Source: Dasypus novemcinctus
Taxonomy: Eukaryota; Chordata; Mammalia; Cingulata; Dasypodidae
DNA length: 64,000 nt
NCBI RefSeq assembly: GCF_030445035.2
Contig: NC_080678.1
Location: forward strand, 115,608,599-115,672,598
Direction of reading: 5' to 3'
Part shown: positions 13,981-26,694 of the stretch, in pieces
How the letters are laid out: every line of letters begins with the position of its first letter
Position numbering within the stretch: the first letter of the stretch is position 1
Made by a program: the position numbers and the translations under genes
Notes under the pieces: model-generated
The model's input: the letters and a program-made list of their open reading frames with translations, nothing else
Told to the model about the DNA's origin: nothing
The model's database searches: none

Positions 13981-14939
13981 TGAATCGATGAATCTATTTT
14001 GTAGAATAGATCATACTTGCAGTGACGTTTTGCCATACAAGTATTAGATTAAGCTAATAAAAACCTGAACTTTGTAACTTCATAAGCTTACTAAGCATTT
14101 GCCAAGTAACACAAAACAGCTGTTATTAACAATCCCATCCATTTCCTGGGAGACTGAACTAAGTTGCCACCATCTAGCTCCAGTTTTAAAGTGTTGGCTT
14201 CAGGTAGATAGACAGCTTTGATACCCACTGAGAAATCACCCCTGAGGTGACAAGCATGAGAAACAAAACAATGCAAACTCTGTTTCTGATAGAATCAGAA
14301 CTCATGTCTAACCCCACCCTAACCTGAAGGATGACCTAATGCCCTGGAGACAAGACTCGGGGTCTGAAAGATCCCTGGGCACTCTGGCTGTGGCTGCAGA
14401 GTTCCAACAAGGCCATCAGATCACAGTTCTCTATAGGACATGACATACTAAATCGGCAAAATCTACACTCTCCACTTTAGAGCCCCAAGAACCGGCAATG
14501 GCCAGCTTTAGGGAATTCTCCCCCAGATTCTGTTTGGCACTAAGGAGAAGCAGGAGTGACAGTGGCTGAGTGAGGAAACATGCAAACGCACCCGACTTGT
14601 AGCGAGTCATCTGTTGGACAGGCAGAATGAGGGAGAGACTGATTAAGGACAGCCTAACAGTTGTCCAGCTCTGTGACTGGGGAGAGGTAAATGCCAAAAC
14701 AACTTATTGTCTTAAGGGACTTCCTTGATGAACTAGAAGACTTGTGCTTTGCCAGAACATTGCTCTTGGCTTCTCCAACTTTAAACTCCTTGAAGAGGCT
14801 GGCCCATGAATAATTTACTTCATTCCAAGATAAGCAATCATTTTAACAAATGAATAAGGGAGAAAATGAACAGGAAAATAAATGGAAAATGAAAACACTC
14901 ACCAGAAAGAGGTTTCCATGGAGCAGATGAAAATTGTCA

Positions 14940-15300
14940 CTAAATATGCCCCATGAATTTTCTGAAACCTAATGAAATGATTAGTTCTTTAATATAAAAT
15001 CTCAAAGCTGAGCTACAGGAGTTCAGAAAATACAGAGTGAGGTAATAGTAGGAGAAGAAACAAGAGGAAAAAGAGAACAGATGTAAAATTAAAATCAACA
15101 CAGAAATGAAGACCACACGGGCAATAGCACAAGCAAGAAGAGACAATACTGTGGAATGGAGCAAATAAAATGGAACTAGATAAAGTTGTTTTAAAAGAGC
15201 AGAGGGAAAAGAATATATTGGTAAGATAGAAAAAAATATATATCTCCAACAAACACATAAATAGTATCTCTGAAGCAGAGAGCTGAAAAACAGAAACAGA
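14940..15300 (+). repeat. Purine-rich L1/HAL1-like relic, upstream part
   Basis: The A-rich plus strand with repeated 'agaagaaacaagagg' character and no stable frame looks like the decayed upstream portion of the L1/HAL1 relic that continues to the right. The 161-codon minus-strand frame here (14,940-15,425) is simply the complement of this A-rich tract: its product is a run of F, L and S residues and is not a gene. Confidence 0.4.
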
Positions 15301-15765
15301 AAAAAAAAACTTTTGAGATATAATGTAAGAAAACTTTTTAGAAATAAAGAAAACTTGAATCTACAGATTGAAAGAGTACGCTGTGGAACAAGAAAAATGA
15401 TACTGAATGATCGATACTGAGACACATGCTAGTAAAGTTATTGATCCTCTAAGATAAAGACCTTTTGGGAATCCAGGAGAAGAAGATCAAGTCAGCTCTA
15501 AGAATTAATCGATGCTAAAAAAACAACAACAATGGCTCATTCAGGGTCTAATAACAGTAGAGTCACCTACAAAATCCTTATGGAAAGAAAGTGTTAACTC
15601 AAGAATTTTGTACCTATCCAAATCATAATTCAAGTTTTAAAGGAAGCAAGCATTCAAGAACTCAGGAAATATAACACCTCCAGCCTGTGTACGGAAACAC
15701 CTGGAGGGAGACCTTCAGCCAATCAAGGAATAGAGGGAAAACAATAGATCCATGGCTGGTAATGA
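15300..15765 (+). pseudogene. Old L1M/HAL1 ORF1 relic
   Basis: The segment 'gaaaaatgatactgaatgat' followed by 'gacacatgctagtaaagtta', then 'gaagatcaagtcagctcta' and 'caagaactcaggaaatat', follows the order of the C-terminal half of ORF1 in old mammalian L1/HAL1 elements. ORF1 encodes the L1 RNA-binding chaperone. The reading frame is broken by many stops and indels, so nothing functional remains. Confidence 0.65.
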
Positions 15766-16199
15766 GCATTGAACCCTCAGTATTAAACTATTAAAATTGA
15801 GAATTATGATAAGAGAACAGAAAGTTAACAAGTATAAATGTGCTAATGTAAAAACAGTTTCAACAGTTGTACAGCAAAGGGAAGAATGGGTGAGAAATAA
15901 TTTGAGTTCACTATTTTTGTCTTCTTTAACAGTAGAGGAGAAAGATGTCATTTCTAAAGCTGATAAAGTTAATGCATACAAAGCACATCTGCTGGCTATT
16001 GACACCAAGTTACCAAATGAGATCATCACTAACCTCTTTATTCCCTCAGACTGGGATGCTTTTCACCTCCAGTCTTCTCTAATGGAAATGTTCCTCATTG
16101 TTCAAAGCCCATCTCACACACAGCCTTCCCTGGGTACCCTGGAAATCACCACCTACTCCTTCTCTAAGCTTCCACAGCTCAGAATCTACATATAGCAAA

Positions 16200-19100
16200 C
16201 ATCACTACTCAGCATCTAGCACAGTTAATTACTTAGGTCCCCATCACCGCAACTTGTCTAAATCAGTAGTCATTGAGAACTTAGAAATTACATTAAATTT
16301 CAGCATTAACTTTGTCCACTGAGTAAATTATTTTAAAGTAGACTTGAGTATCCTACCATGTACAGAGAACTTAAGGTAATATCATGGGGAGTTACCAAAA
16401 ATAAAAACACTATATTGTCCCTAAGCTTATTTCTAGGGTAGGGGGGATTTGGTGAATACAAATGAAAGGGGGGAAAATGTTCAGATGATTGTAGAAATAA
16501 ACAAATTCTGTGAAATCTCCATAGGCTTATGATTGCAGTGAAGATGATAAAAATCTAGACCCAACTTTCAGTTGCCAAACTGGTGGGATGCTTCAGTCTC
16601 CAATTTCTTCTCTACTGTTCTTTCAGCAATGAGTGAGCAGGTGGGGGGAAAAAAGTATGTCTGTGTTTTGTACAATTGATGGTTTTTTACAAATATGGGC
16701 ACTGAGTCGTTTCCAATTGTTGATGGCTGAACATTCCTTTTTGCTTGTGCTGTCATAATACTTCTGAAGGAGAGCTACAAGGGAGGTTAGGAAATGTCTT
16801 TCAAATTTCTTTTATCCGACTCTACGATCTTCATCTTTATTTCTTTAATCTCTTTTGACTATGCATTAGGACCTTGAAAGCTTATTATTTAGATCAGAGC
16901 AGACTTAGACAACAGCTTTTCCATCTTGAATTTTATCCTATATGATTTTACTAGAAAAAGAAAGGTAATTTAGTCTTTCCTTTCTGTAACATATTTCCCC
17001 CATATCTTGAAAGATCATTCTGCTTTGTTTCTTTCATTTAAAGAGCCCAGTCCTCTTCTAGAAAGCACAAGAACTTTGCCTATGGGTTTCCCAGTTCCCA
17101 TTCACAGGATTCTGGATAAAACTGACAGAAAGAACCTGACATGACTGAGGAACAGTCATGGAGAAAATCTCACCCAGCAAATCCCGTTCTTTGTTATTAT
17201 GTAATTTGTGATGGTATCCTTTCAGGAAAAATCTGAAAAAAGGGAACTAACCAAATAAAATTCACGCAGGATACAAGCAGGGAAACAAGGTTAGAAAATT
17301 CCCATTTTTCTATTGCTTCTCTGGCTCACAGGTGGCCTCAGTCCAAGCACCCCCTTGTAGCAGGCCCCCCCTTCACCTGGAGGTTGGATTTGGATTCTAG
17401 GAAACTTCTCGTATGCCTCTCTTTAACCACTGCGGTCAGTCTCCATGGAGACTAGACGCCAAGCTTGGAACCATGGCCCCCATCGGGGCAAAGGGCGCTG
17501 ATTCCAAAGAGGTCCACTGATTAGCCAGCAGGCCAGTGCACCACACAGCCTTGGCGTGCGGGGTCTTCTGTGCCAAAGGAAAACGCAAGAGGGGAGCGCC
17601 ACGAGGTCGCGGTGACCCCTCACGGCAGCGGCTCGGCATCGGTAGGCAGGAGAGAACTATCTCATAGTTACGAAGCAGTTCTTCTCGCATGTGACTCGGA
17701 GCGGTCAGTGCAAGCAGGAAGGGCTCGATGAAATATTATAAAATCAAACATCCCCAAAGAATGGCCAAACAAAAGCCGTTTCAAAGGCATTTTATCCCAG
17801 ACGCCTTCTCTTAGTTAGATGCCCTGTTAATGTCGAAGTGGCCAAGATGACCTGAAACTGAACGAATTTAGAGCAAAAGTGGCCATTTAGAGAAAATGAC
17901 TCCTTTCTTTGGGACAGCAGAAAATGTCTGAGAACATGAGTAATGTGTCTTACAGCAAACGGTATAAAACAAATGTTGCCAGACCTGCTTCCTTATGTGG
18001 TACCTAGTACTTTTATGCATGTTCGCTGTGTGAACAAGGGGGTTAAAAGTTAAACAGTAGCCTAGGGCTAAGGGGACGGTGCCGCACAGGTAGGAAATGG
18101 GCTTCTTGACTTCCAGACCATTACTATATGTCCTTAGCAGAAGCTAACAGGCACCGGGTGTGCAAAAATGTCTTTCCTTTAGGCGCCGGCACTGTGCAAT
18201 CGGGCTGTTTTAATGTCTGAAATAGCCATCTGACCTTTACTCCAAAGTCATAAATTTATCATTGTCTGAAATTGGTGCAGTATCCGTCTTATGAAGGTCC
18301 GTTTTTAGGATTTAACATTTCCAGAACACTGAGTCTCTAGTGCATAAAAAGAGACTTTAAATTCACTGAGTATCCTAGAAAGTGGTTGAATAGAAAGGAA
18401 TTAGCGACTTTGAAAGTAGGACATGGGCGCAGCGCTGGAGCAAGTAACAAAGGCAAGAGGAAAACAATGGCTGGCGAGACCAGGTTAGTCTATATTACAT
18501 GAAATGATAAATAACTCTGAGTCCTGGTCATGTATAATGAATTACAATCCTTCTACGTTTACCTTAGTAACATTTTACAGGGGTTGTATTTTACTCCCAA
18601 CTACCAATTATGTCATCATCCTGGCATTTACCTGGACATAATGATACACAGCTACCCCAGTCTGGTAACATAATTCATTGCTAAAAAGTGTTTGTAAAGT
18701 CACCCGGTGTTCTATACTCACATAATGACTAGGATATTGCTATTAAATTTTACAGATTAAAGTTTAGTAAACCTTAAAAATCTTATGTTGGTTTCTGTGT
18801 ATCTTATTAATCCTAAAGGAAAAGATGTTCAGCCATTTAAATGTCAATAAATGTATAACCTGTAAAAAGCAGACAATGTAAAATCCATTACACAATAGCT
18901 CACCGCCCATTTTAATGGAAGATAGAGGCTTGCTTTTTTAACTGTTCTAAGGCAGACCTTTTAAACTTCTACTTCTGCTATCAGATTAGGTCATCTATTA
19001 AAATATGAAAACACACACACCTTCACAGCTTCACACTGCATTTTTGTCCCCTTGATTCATTAAACTTTGCAAAGAAGCAGCAACTGTACCCCTGGTTTGC

Positions 19101-19950
19101 GTTGATTCATTTTAATTTAGGTTTGAGGAACAACAAGAATTCAAATCTTTTTATAAGCGTGTGAGGTCACCAAATTTAAATTAAGCCTCCTCCTATAAAG
19201 CACATTAATAAAAGTACTATACAGAGGGAAATTTAATATGAACGGTTAAAATGCATGGAATTCGGATTTTACTGTCAAACAGCTCAATTAAACAAATTGA
19301 ATTTTTAAGCAACAAAAGGGAATTGAATCAAATTAGGAACAGAGTGCAATCTGCAGTGTGGACCTTCATGAGCGAGAGAGCGGGCCCCTGCAGCAGCGAG
19401 TTTTCTTTATTCATTCCCTCAGCAGTTAGGGGAGGTTGGCAGGGCTGCAATACAAAAGGATAAAAACGTTCACCATTGAAACACAGTTTTTGGCTCCCAA
19501 TAAATCATCTGTCACTTCATCACAGCCCGGTAGATAATGAGCAATAAAGTTTTCACACTCAGGGAATGAGGGCACAGACACAAGAAATACAGCTCAAGCA
19601 GCTGTCTGGCTTTTCTGGGAGTGGAAGGGGCTTTGTACAAGAAATGACCCTCAGACTTCCTCAGCAGAAGAAAGCCTGCGTCGGTGGCACAGGCAATTTA
19701 CCGCATTAAACATGCAATCGCATTTATTAGAAACTTTAATGACAACAGCATGTTGAGGTCTACATAGTAAATAAAGCGTGACGTTGGTCCAGGAATGGCC
19801 CGTGCTCAAAATGGACCGGCAGTTGTTGTCACGGGGTGGTCTATACAATAAGTCACTAAAATTTTACTGACATTATTTTCAATGTTTATGCAGACACTGG
19901 TCCCCATCTGGCATTTAAACGGTGCTCACGTATCTGGTATTCAAAAATAA
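16200..19950. other. Repeat-poor gene-free stretch
   Basis: I see no gene and no named transposon. 17,430-17,700 is GC-rich with several CpG dinucleotides and no convincing exon. 17,750-19,500 is even, AT-leaning, complex sequence with no recognisable transposon, which makes it a candidate block of conserved non-coding DNA. Conservation has not been tested. Confidence 0.45.
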
Positions 19951-20212
19951 TTTTTCCTTAGATGGACTTGTGTATAAAAACAAATCAATTGAACAGAAAA
20001 AGAAGTGTGAGCTATGGATTCCAAAATGATATGCTAGTGTATTCCATAAACGCTTCCTGGATATTTGCAGATATACTACAATGGTTTCCCCACAATTATC
20101 TTGCATTAGTTTTGACTTTTATTTACCACTTCTGGAACCTTCACTTGGGTGGGCTATACCATAACCAAAAAACAACTGCCCAGAGAATTATCAGGGCATA
20201 TGGCAGAAAGGA

Positions 20213-20298
20213 GGGAAGAAGGGAAGAGAAGGGAAGGGAGGGGAGGGGAGGGGAGGGGAGGGGAGGGGAGGGGAGGGGAGGGGAGGGGAGGGGAGGGA
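20213..20298 (+). repeat. (GGGGA)n microsatellite
   Basis: After a purine-rich lead-in (GGAAGAA, GGGAA units) the plus strand is an uninterrupted GGGGA pentamer array of about a dozen units ending near 20,297. Closely spaced G4 runs could form a G-quadruplex on the plus strand. Frames read across it (Gly-Glu-Arg repeats, or Pro-Ser on the other strand) are artefacts. Confidence 0.95.
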
Positions 20299-20299
20299 C

Positions 20300-22920
20300 T
20301 CAGTGTCACACAGTTGCCCTGAATAAATGTTCCCTAAGCGGGTGCCTGACGGGCACGCTTTAATCTGAAGCGCACAAGGAAGCTGAAGCCCGTTTCTGCT
20401 GTCAGCGACCAGCTGGCCGGGCAGCACACCTGGGGGTCCTGCTCTGCTGGGGTGGGGCTGCCACGGGGCAGGTCAAGACAAGGAGAGCCCCCTCACCTCT
20501 GGCTGTGGGGTTTTGCCACCCATTCAGATCCCTGACAGTGGAGAGGATGAAAGAGATGCCCTTAAAGCCCCCTGTTGCATTGCTGACCCTTTTTTCTGGA
20601 AATCATACGGTGTGGCTTGGCAGGGATGGGAACGAAATTTCAGGGCAAGCTGGTGCCATGATTTCTTGTCTTGGTCATGTCTCAGAGCCACCAAGATTCA
20701 CCTCCTCCTTTCTTCCCAGCACCCCAAACAATCCAAGGACAGGGAGGGGTACCTTCCCTCACCAGAGCACCCAATCTCCCAAGCTGGACACCAGGAGCAC
20801 CGTGGAATGTGAGTCATCAGTCAAAAACTACTTGTCAGAGTCCAACTCCTGGGACAGGTCACTTCACGATGCTTGAGGGAAGAGGAAATACAATGTGTAC
20901 ATCAAAAACCAAATTCTGAATGGGGGGCTTTGCCTGCCTGGCTGGAGGAGGCAGTGTGGAGGAAAAAAGAATAGCAAAATGACACTGCTGTAAGCTCGAG
21001 AAAGGAGGGGAACATAAAGACACACCCTGCATGCTCTCCTCCTACGGGCCGAGGTTCAAAGGCGCCTCTGTGCTCTGCCAGACGACATCTGCCCCAGGCC
21101 CAGGACACGGTGCCGGCAGAGCAGTCCAGAGAGGGTTCTTGGGGGATGCTGAGTAACACCCCCACTCTCCTTGGCAGTGGTCCCTGTGCCATTTGATGAC
21201 GGTTGATGAAGTGACAACTCTAAGTAGGGCATAGCCTAAAAGAACTGTAGAACATCATCTAACTCTAACTCTAGAATTTCCCTACCTAATTTTACATCTG
21301 GTCTATGAAAAAACTATCCCCAGCCAATAGAAGCTACCAAATCTTAGTTAAAATTGCTTGATCATTTTATGTGCAAAAATATAATCAAACAAAGTACGGC
21401 AATTTGCAATTAATAGATCCTAACTAATGCTAATGAGCTTTAGGAGAAAAAAACACTGCTATGTAAATAAATGCAAATACAGATTTCCTTACTCTATTTT
21501 GCACACAGCTTCTGAGAAGGCAAGTCACTTAAAATCCTTTTTTCTCAGTTGTATTCGTTAAAATAATGCATGTTAATTATATTCCAACATTCATCTGACA
21601 AATAACTGATAAGTTACACAATGCAACTACTAATAATCCACGTAGCCCATTTTATTATCTTACGAAATTGGAGATTGAACATTGATTATGACTAATAGGG
21701 GATTTCATCCAATAAAGACAAGCACACATGAGGAGAAGTATATAAAAACTGGGTAGCTGGCTTTTGAATAGCTAGAAGGAGCTATGTTGTGTCATTAATT
21801 AACAAAGACAAATACTCTGGGTGAAGATTGTAAGAGTTGTACTTTTTTAGAGCAAAGATGAATTATTCATTTCTACCCTGGCTATCCCATAGAGTGCAAG
21901 AAGAGTTTGTTTAGCAACAATAGTAGAAATATATTTGCTACAGGGGCAGCCTGGTAATACTGCTTGTTAAGGCATGCTATTTGTAAGCAAATTTATATGA
22001 AAAGTACGCAATGTCTAATACTAAACTACTCCAGCCTCAGACTGAAGGCTGATTTTACAAACGTCCTGCAGTACTCCATCATCCCTTCATTTTAATGTCT
22101 TTATTTTATGATTTTGTTGATGAAATACTACTTACCCAGTGCTCAAAATTCCTTCTAGGCTGCAGGCACTGGCTAGTTGACATGGCAAGCTATATTTTAT
22201 GGTCATATATTTCAGCTCTCTCTGTCCAAGTTGGAGGACACAGTAGCCAAGATGGTTTTTCATCGTAGAAATATATTTTCATATTTATTTATTGATTTGA
22301 CTAATGTATCTATTTTTCAACTCACATGCTTATGTTTCAATCCATTAAAGTGATTCATGGTCAAATAATATGTTATTGCAAGTACAAAGAGGAGAGAAAA
22401 ACCACTGCATATTTGCTAGAACACAAGAACAAAAATAATAAAAAAAATCATTGCATGATTAAATATAGTTTTAATCCCCAAAAGATCAAAAGTAAAATGA
22501 TGTTTTAAATTATTTCACAAAAAGGCATAAAATAAAAGTTTTTTTTTTTTAAAGTAGGGTACAATTACCTATGAAATAAGTTTTCCAGTAATAAATATTT
22601 TGTGGATGTTTCTTAACAAGATTAAGTACTCAGTTTGGACTTACCGTAAGGCATGAAATTAGATAAAAAATAAAAACTAAAACAGGTTTCAATTATTCAT
22701 CGGGAGAATACTAGACGGTGAAAGCTGACCAGCCCTGAAACACCGGGGCTTCGTTCCCACAGTGCCTGGCTTTAGAAACTATGCAAAGAAATTGATACAC
22801 TCTTAAGACCATTGCTTCTTGGGAAGAAGATGGCCAAGTGCTCCAGTTCTCCTAACAGGGGCCATACTGGCCAACACTCAAAGCCCATAAAAAGCCTGGA
22901 GAAGTCCCACATGGTTTGAC
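20300..22920. other. Gene-free stretch without recognised repeats
   Basis: 20,300-21,200 is GC-rich with overlapping short frames on both strands and no family signature. 21,200-22,900 is AT-rich complex sequence without transposon landmarks apart from a T10 run near 22,540. No gene is supported. The second part is another candidate for conserved non-coding DNA. Confidence 0.4.
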
Positions 22921-22929
22921 CCTACAGAA

Positions 22930-23370
22930 GTCCTGTTGTGTGTTGAATTATGACAACAAAAGAGATACAATGAAGGCCTAACCCCAGGTACCTGGTACTG
23001 AGACCCTTTGGAAATAAGGTCTTTGCAGACGTGATCACGTTAAGATGAAGTCGTATTGGTTAGGGCAAGCCCTAATCCAGTATGGTTTATGTCCCTGAAG
23101 AGGGGCATTTGAACACCTAGGAAGAGCAGTGGGAACAGCATGTGAAGATGGAGGTGGGATTGGTCCATGCCTACAAAGCCAAGGAACACCAACGATGGCC
23201 AGAGGTGAGGAGAGGCGCAGGCACGAGAAGTAAGTGGCCTTGCCGATGCCTTAATTTCAGACTTCTGGCCTCCAGAACTGGGGGAGAATAAATGATCAAT
23301 TTCTGATTTTTTTAAGCCACCTTGTTTGTGGTCGCTTGTTACAACAGCGCCAGGAAGCTAAGACATCCCT
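22930..23370 (+). mobile_element. MaLR-type LTR (ERVL-MaLR), sense
   Basis: Landmarks in order are 'tgtgttgaattatgac', 'gaaataaggtctttgcagac', 'gttaagatgaagtcgtattg', 'caagccctaatccagtatgg', 'ttcagacttctggcctcc', an AATAAA near 23,287, and the end 'aggaagctaagac'. This is the general plan of MaLR LTRs. It is a solitary fossil LTR with no internal region beside it. Confidence 0.7.
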
Positions 23371-23999
23371 TCGATCGACAAGTCTACCAAGCAAGTGCTG
23401 CAGGCTTGTCCAAAGGCCCATGCCTCTCTACTGGTCTTACAAAGAACATTATTCTCCTGGATGTTTAGTTCTAGAGGTGCAAAAGAATTAAAACATGTTT
23501 TTAGTGGACTTTATCTGTTTCTTTTGAGAAATAAAATATGTCAGTACACCCCACTTTGTTCTGTATTTGTGCTTAAATATCAAAGGTGAATTTGGCATGC
23601 ATTAAGAAAAACAAAGTCTAAAATAGCTGAGGATGGGATGCTTAGAAAAAATTCTAAATGCCTGTGTCTGTTCAGGTACAAAGGACCATAATCGATCATG
23701 GGAACAGAAAATAGACAACAAAATGGGGTAAAAGAGCAACCATCAACTTCTGCTGATGTTTCTTTTAAATATATATATCTTTATACATGTATATATGAGA
23801 GTAGAAAAGTCAGCACTGCCTCCATCTCATCCCATGAGTAGCCCCAGTCCCACCTGTCAAATGTAGTCACTGAAAATAGTGTCCTTTGATTCTTATCCTA
23901 AAATAATATTCATATAAATATATATGGGATAAACATGTGCACACAATTCTTTGCCATACTTTGATATTTAATAACATATAATCACAAGTCATATCCTTT

Positions 24000-24117
24000 T
24001 TTCACAGTTGCATATAGATGTGCCACAATTAATTTAATTGGTTCCCCAATGATGGACACACTGGTTGTCTTAATTTTAGTTTCATTTTAACAGCACCACA
24101 ATGAAATGCTTATGTGT

Positions 24118-24148
<31 letters not shown>

Positions 24149-25330
24149 GAGGGTGGGTGGGGGGAGAAAAGAGAGATTTTATGAGCATAGAAATAAATTC
24201 CTAACAGCAGATTTTCTGGTTTATGTTTTCCTTAGTGATTTTAAGAATTCCTTATATAATAGTGATGTTAACACTTAGAATGTAATGTATGTTGCCAAAA
24301 TCATTCACAGTTTATTGTTCACATTGTAATTTTTTTTTTACTTGCCAGTACATTTTTATAAATTCAAGTCCATCTATTTTCCTTCAAGATTTCTGCTTTT
24401 GGCTCCACACAGAGAAAGATTAAGCTATCACTTAGATATTTTCTCTTCCTAATATAGAACTGTCCTTAAATTTAAAATCCTAATCCTTCTAGTGCTTAGT
24501 TTTGCTGTAATGAGAAGGTAGAGTTCTAACTTTGCTTTTTCCAAATGCAAAGTTAGAAACAACAAACTAGATACCCCATGCTATTAACTGAATAATACAT
24601 CCCTTTCTTACTCCTTTAGAATGCAATCTTTATTATATACTAAATTATTTATGTCTCTTTCTGAAATTTCTGTTCTGTTCTATTGATCCCTTATTTCAGC
24701 ACCAAGACCACGTTGTTCTAATCACTCCAGCATTTAACGTCTAGGAGGTCAAGACCTCTCTCATTATTCTTATTTTTCAAAATTTCCTTGGCTTTTCTCA
24801 GCCATTTATTTTTCCAGATGAACTTTAACAACATTTTGTTAAGTTCCACCCCAAACTCCACTGGGATTAGAATTGGATATTCATTGAATCTGTAGATGAA
24901 TTAGAGGAAGTTGACATCTGCATTACTAAATCTTCCCATACAGGAACATCATTCTTTATATTCATTTAAGTATTCTCTTCTGTCCCTTGGCAAAGTTTCA
25001 TAATTTTAATACTTTTCCAGGACACTGTGTAAGATTTTTCAGACATATTTAATATTTCTGTTTTATCAACAAGATCTTTTTGCCACTATATGTTTTCAAT
25101 TGATTTGTATTAAGTAAAAATCTACTGATTTCTGCACCTAACCGTTCAGATTTGTTAAATTTTACTTAAAATGCTTAATTATTAATTAAAAATCAGCTTC
25201 AAGTTTTCTCATTGTATTTCCCAGTTGATTCCTTTAAGTTTCACAAACGATAAAATACTGTCAACTGCAAATAATGCTAGTTTCCTCTCCTATATTCCTC
25301 CACATATGTGTCATTTTTTCTGGCCTTTCG
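24000..25330 (-). pseudogene. Antisense L1 ORF2 relic
   Basis: The plus strand shows typical complements of L1 ORF2 and its surroundings: 'ccttggcttttctcagcc', 'ggattagaattggatattc', 'aatctgtagatgaattag' and 'cttcccatacaggaacatc', with T-rich composition throughout. ORF2 encodes the L1 endonuclease-reverse transcriptase. No frame longer than 100 codons survives, so it is dead. A TG dinucleotide array (24,115-24,148) lies inside. Confidence 0.65.
24115..24149 (+). repeat. (TG)n microsatellite
   Basis: About 16 TG dinucleotides with one interruption, followed by a short G-rich tract. Simple repeat. Confidence 0.9.
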
Positions 25331-25880
25331 TTTTATTTACTAAAACTTACAAAGTAGTCTTTCAAAACCGTAACCATAGTGATCATCGGTGCTGGTCCTA
25401 GGGCCAAAAGACAGGATGCGGCGGGTGCGGGAGAGCTGAGCGTTGATGGTGGTTTTTGCCTGCCAGAGCTGCTCTGACAAGAGGCGCGGCTTAAACAGCA
25501 GGCGTTTACAGCCACAGTTTTGAAGGCTGAAACCCAGCATCAAGCCCTCAGCAGGCCGTGCCTTCTCTCCAACTCGGAGCGATCCCGGGCTCGCTTGCCA
25601 TGATCCCTGGGGCCCCTTGGCTGTGCCAGCCTTCCTCACATGGCCATGCCCTCGGGGTCCTCCTGTGACGCCCTGGACTTCTGGCTGCTGGCTTGGGGAT
25701 TCTCCTGACTGCCACTGAATTTCCTGGAAGACCCACCTTAAATGATAATAACATCTTCAAAGCCTCTCTTAAAAAGGGATTCCCAGGAATGCAGAGTAAG
25801 GTCAATCACCTCTTGTTGGGGTGCGGGATTCAATCTGCCTCGGTGATCTCACACAAATCGTGCTTCCACATTAAAGAAAC
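25331..25880. other. GC-richer segment between L1 relic pieces
   Basis: Positions 25,380-25,720 rise in GC and CpG relative to the L1 pieces on both sides and carry overlapping minus-strand frames of 60-99 codons. None has a recognisable motif. It may be unrelated DNA inserted between two L1 pieces, or target sequence between two L1 insertions. Confidence 0.3.
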
Positions 25881-25889
25881 ATCCCCTTT

Positions 25890-26271
25890 GCCTTGGTATT
25901 ACGATCAAGAACAAAGGTTACATTTTATCAAATATCTCCTCCACATCCAATAAAATGACCATGTGAGTCTTATTCCTGTATCTTAGAAATGTGATAGATA
26001 ACTAAAAAGTTTATTAATGATGAGTCACTTTTGCATGCTGTGAGTTCTATTAAATCGCTATGCATCATTCTCGATAGTTTGGAATCTGAAAGCAGAAAGA
26101 GCTGCATTCAAATCTCACATTTACTATTTCCTCGTTGTGAGACAAAGAACCCCTTACTTGACCTCCCCAAGTCACGGACACTCCTCTTCTTTAAAGCTTG
26201 TCCCTGAGAATTCACTGGCAGTCTCACATACAAAGCACTTGCAGGGAATATGAGCTCAACAAAAGCTAGCT
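25890..26271 (-). pseudogene. Antisense L1 fragment
   Basis: 'ccaataaaatgaccatgtga', 'ttattaatgatgagtc' and 'ttttgcatgctgtgag' are decayed complements of the L1 ORF2 stretch that is usually rich in Asn/Ile codons. It continues beyond the SINE insertion on the right, so the SINE landed in an older L1. Confidence 0.5.
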
Positions 26272-26287
26272 CTAATTGTGATTTTTA
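26272..26287 (+). repeat. Target-site duplication of the 26.3-kb SINE (left copy)
   Basis: The 16-base word CTAATTGTGATTTTTA recurs exactly at 26,679-26,694, on the other side of the SINE. This is the product of L1-type target-primed reverse transcription. Confidence 0.85.
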
Positions 26288-26678
26288 TTTTTTTTATTTT
26301 TTATTTTTTTATTTTTATTTTTTATTTTTATTTATTTAACTCCCCTCCCCTCCCCCGGTTGTCTGTTTTCTGTGTCTTTTTGCTGCGTCTTGTTTCTTTG
26401 TCCGCTTCTGCCGTTGTCAGCGGCACGGGAAGTGTGGGCGGCGCCATTACTCGGCAGGTTGCTCCCTCCTTCGCGCTGGGCGGCTCTCCTTATGGGTGCA
26501 CTCCTTGCGCGTGGGGCTCCCCTACGCGGGGGACACCCCTGTGTAGCACGGCACTCCTTGCGCGCATCAGCACTGCGCATGGGCCAGCTCCACACAGGTC
26601 AAGGAGGCCCGGGGCTTGAACCGCGGGCCTCCCATGTGGTAGACGGACGCCCTAACCACTGGGCCAAAGTCCATTTCC
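26288..26678 (-). mobile_element. DAS-type tRNA-derived SINE, minus strand
   Basis: This is a complete-looking SINE. Read on the minus strand it starts with a tRNA-like head (complement of 'ctaaccactgggccaaagtc' near 26,651-26,670, covering an A-box-like motif, and a GGTTCAAGCCC B-box-like motif near 26,610), continues with a GC-rich body and ends in an A/TAAA-rich tail (the T-rich run at 26,288-26,336). It is flanked by a 16-bp duplication, CTAATTGTGATTTTTA, at 26,272-26,287 and 26,679-26,694. The head, body and tail match the copies at 40.8 and 48.8 kb. Family name is from memory. Confidence 0.85.
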
Positions 26679-26694
26679 CTAATTGTGATTTTTA

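Noticed and set aside
14940..15425. 161-codon minus-strand frame
   Set aside because: It is the complement of an A-rich L1/HAL1-like tract; the product is low-complexity Phe/Leu/Ser and has no start context or domain.
20191..20427. Frames reading through the GGGGA array
   Set aside because: Pure microsatellite translation (Pro-Ser or Gly-Glu-Arg repeats), not a gene.
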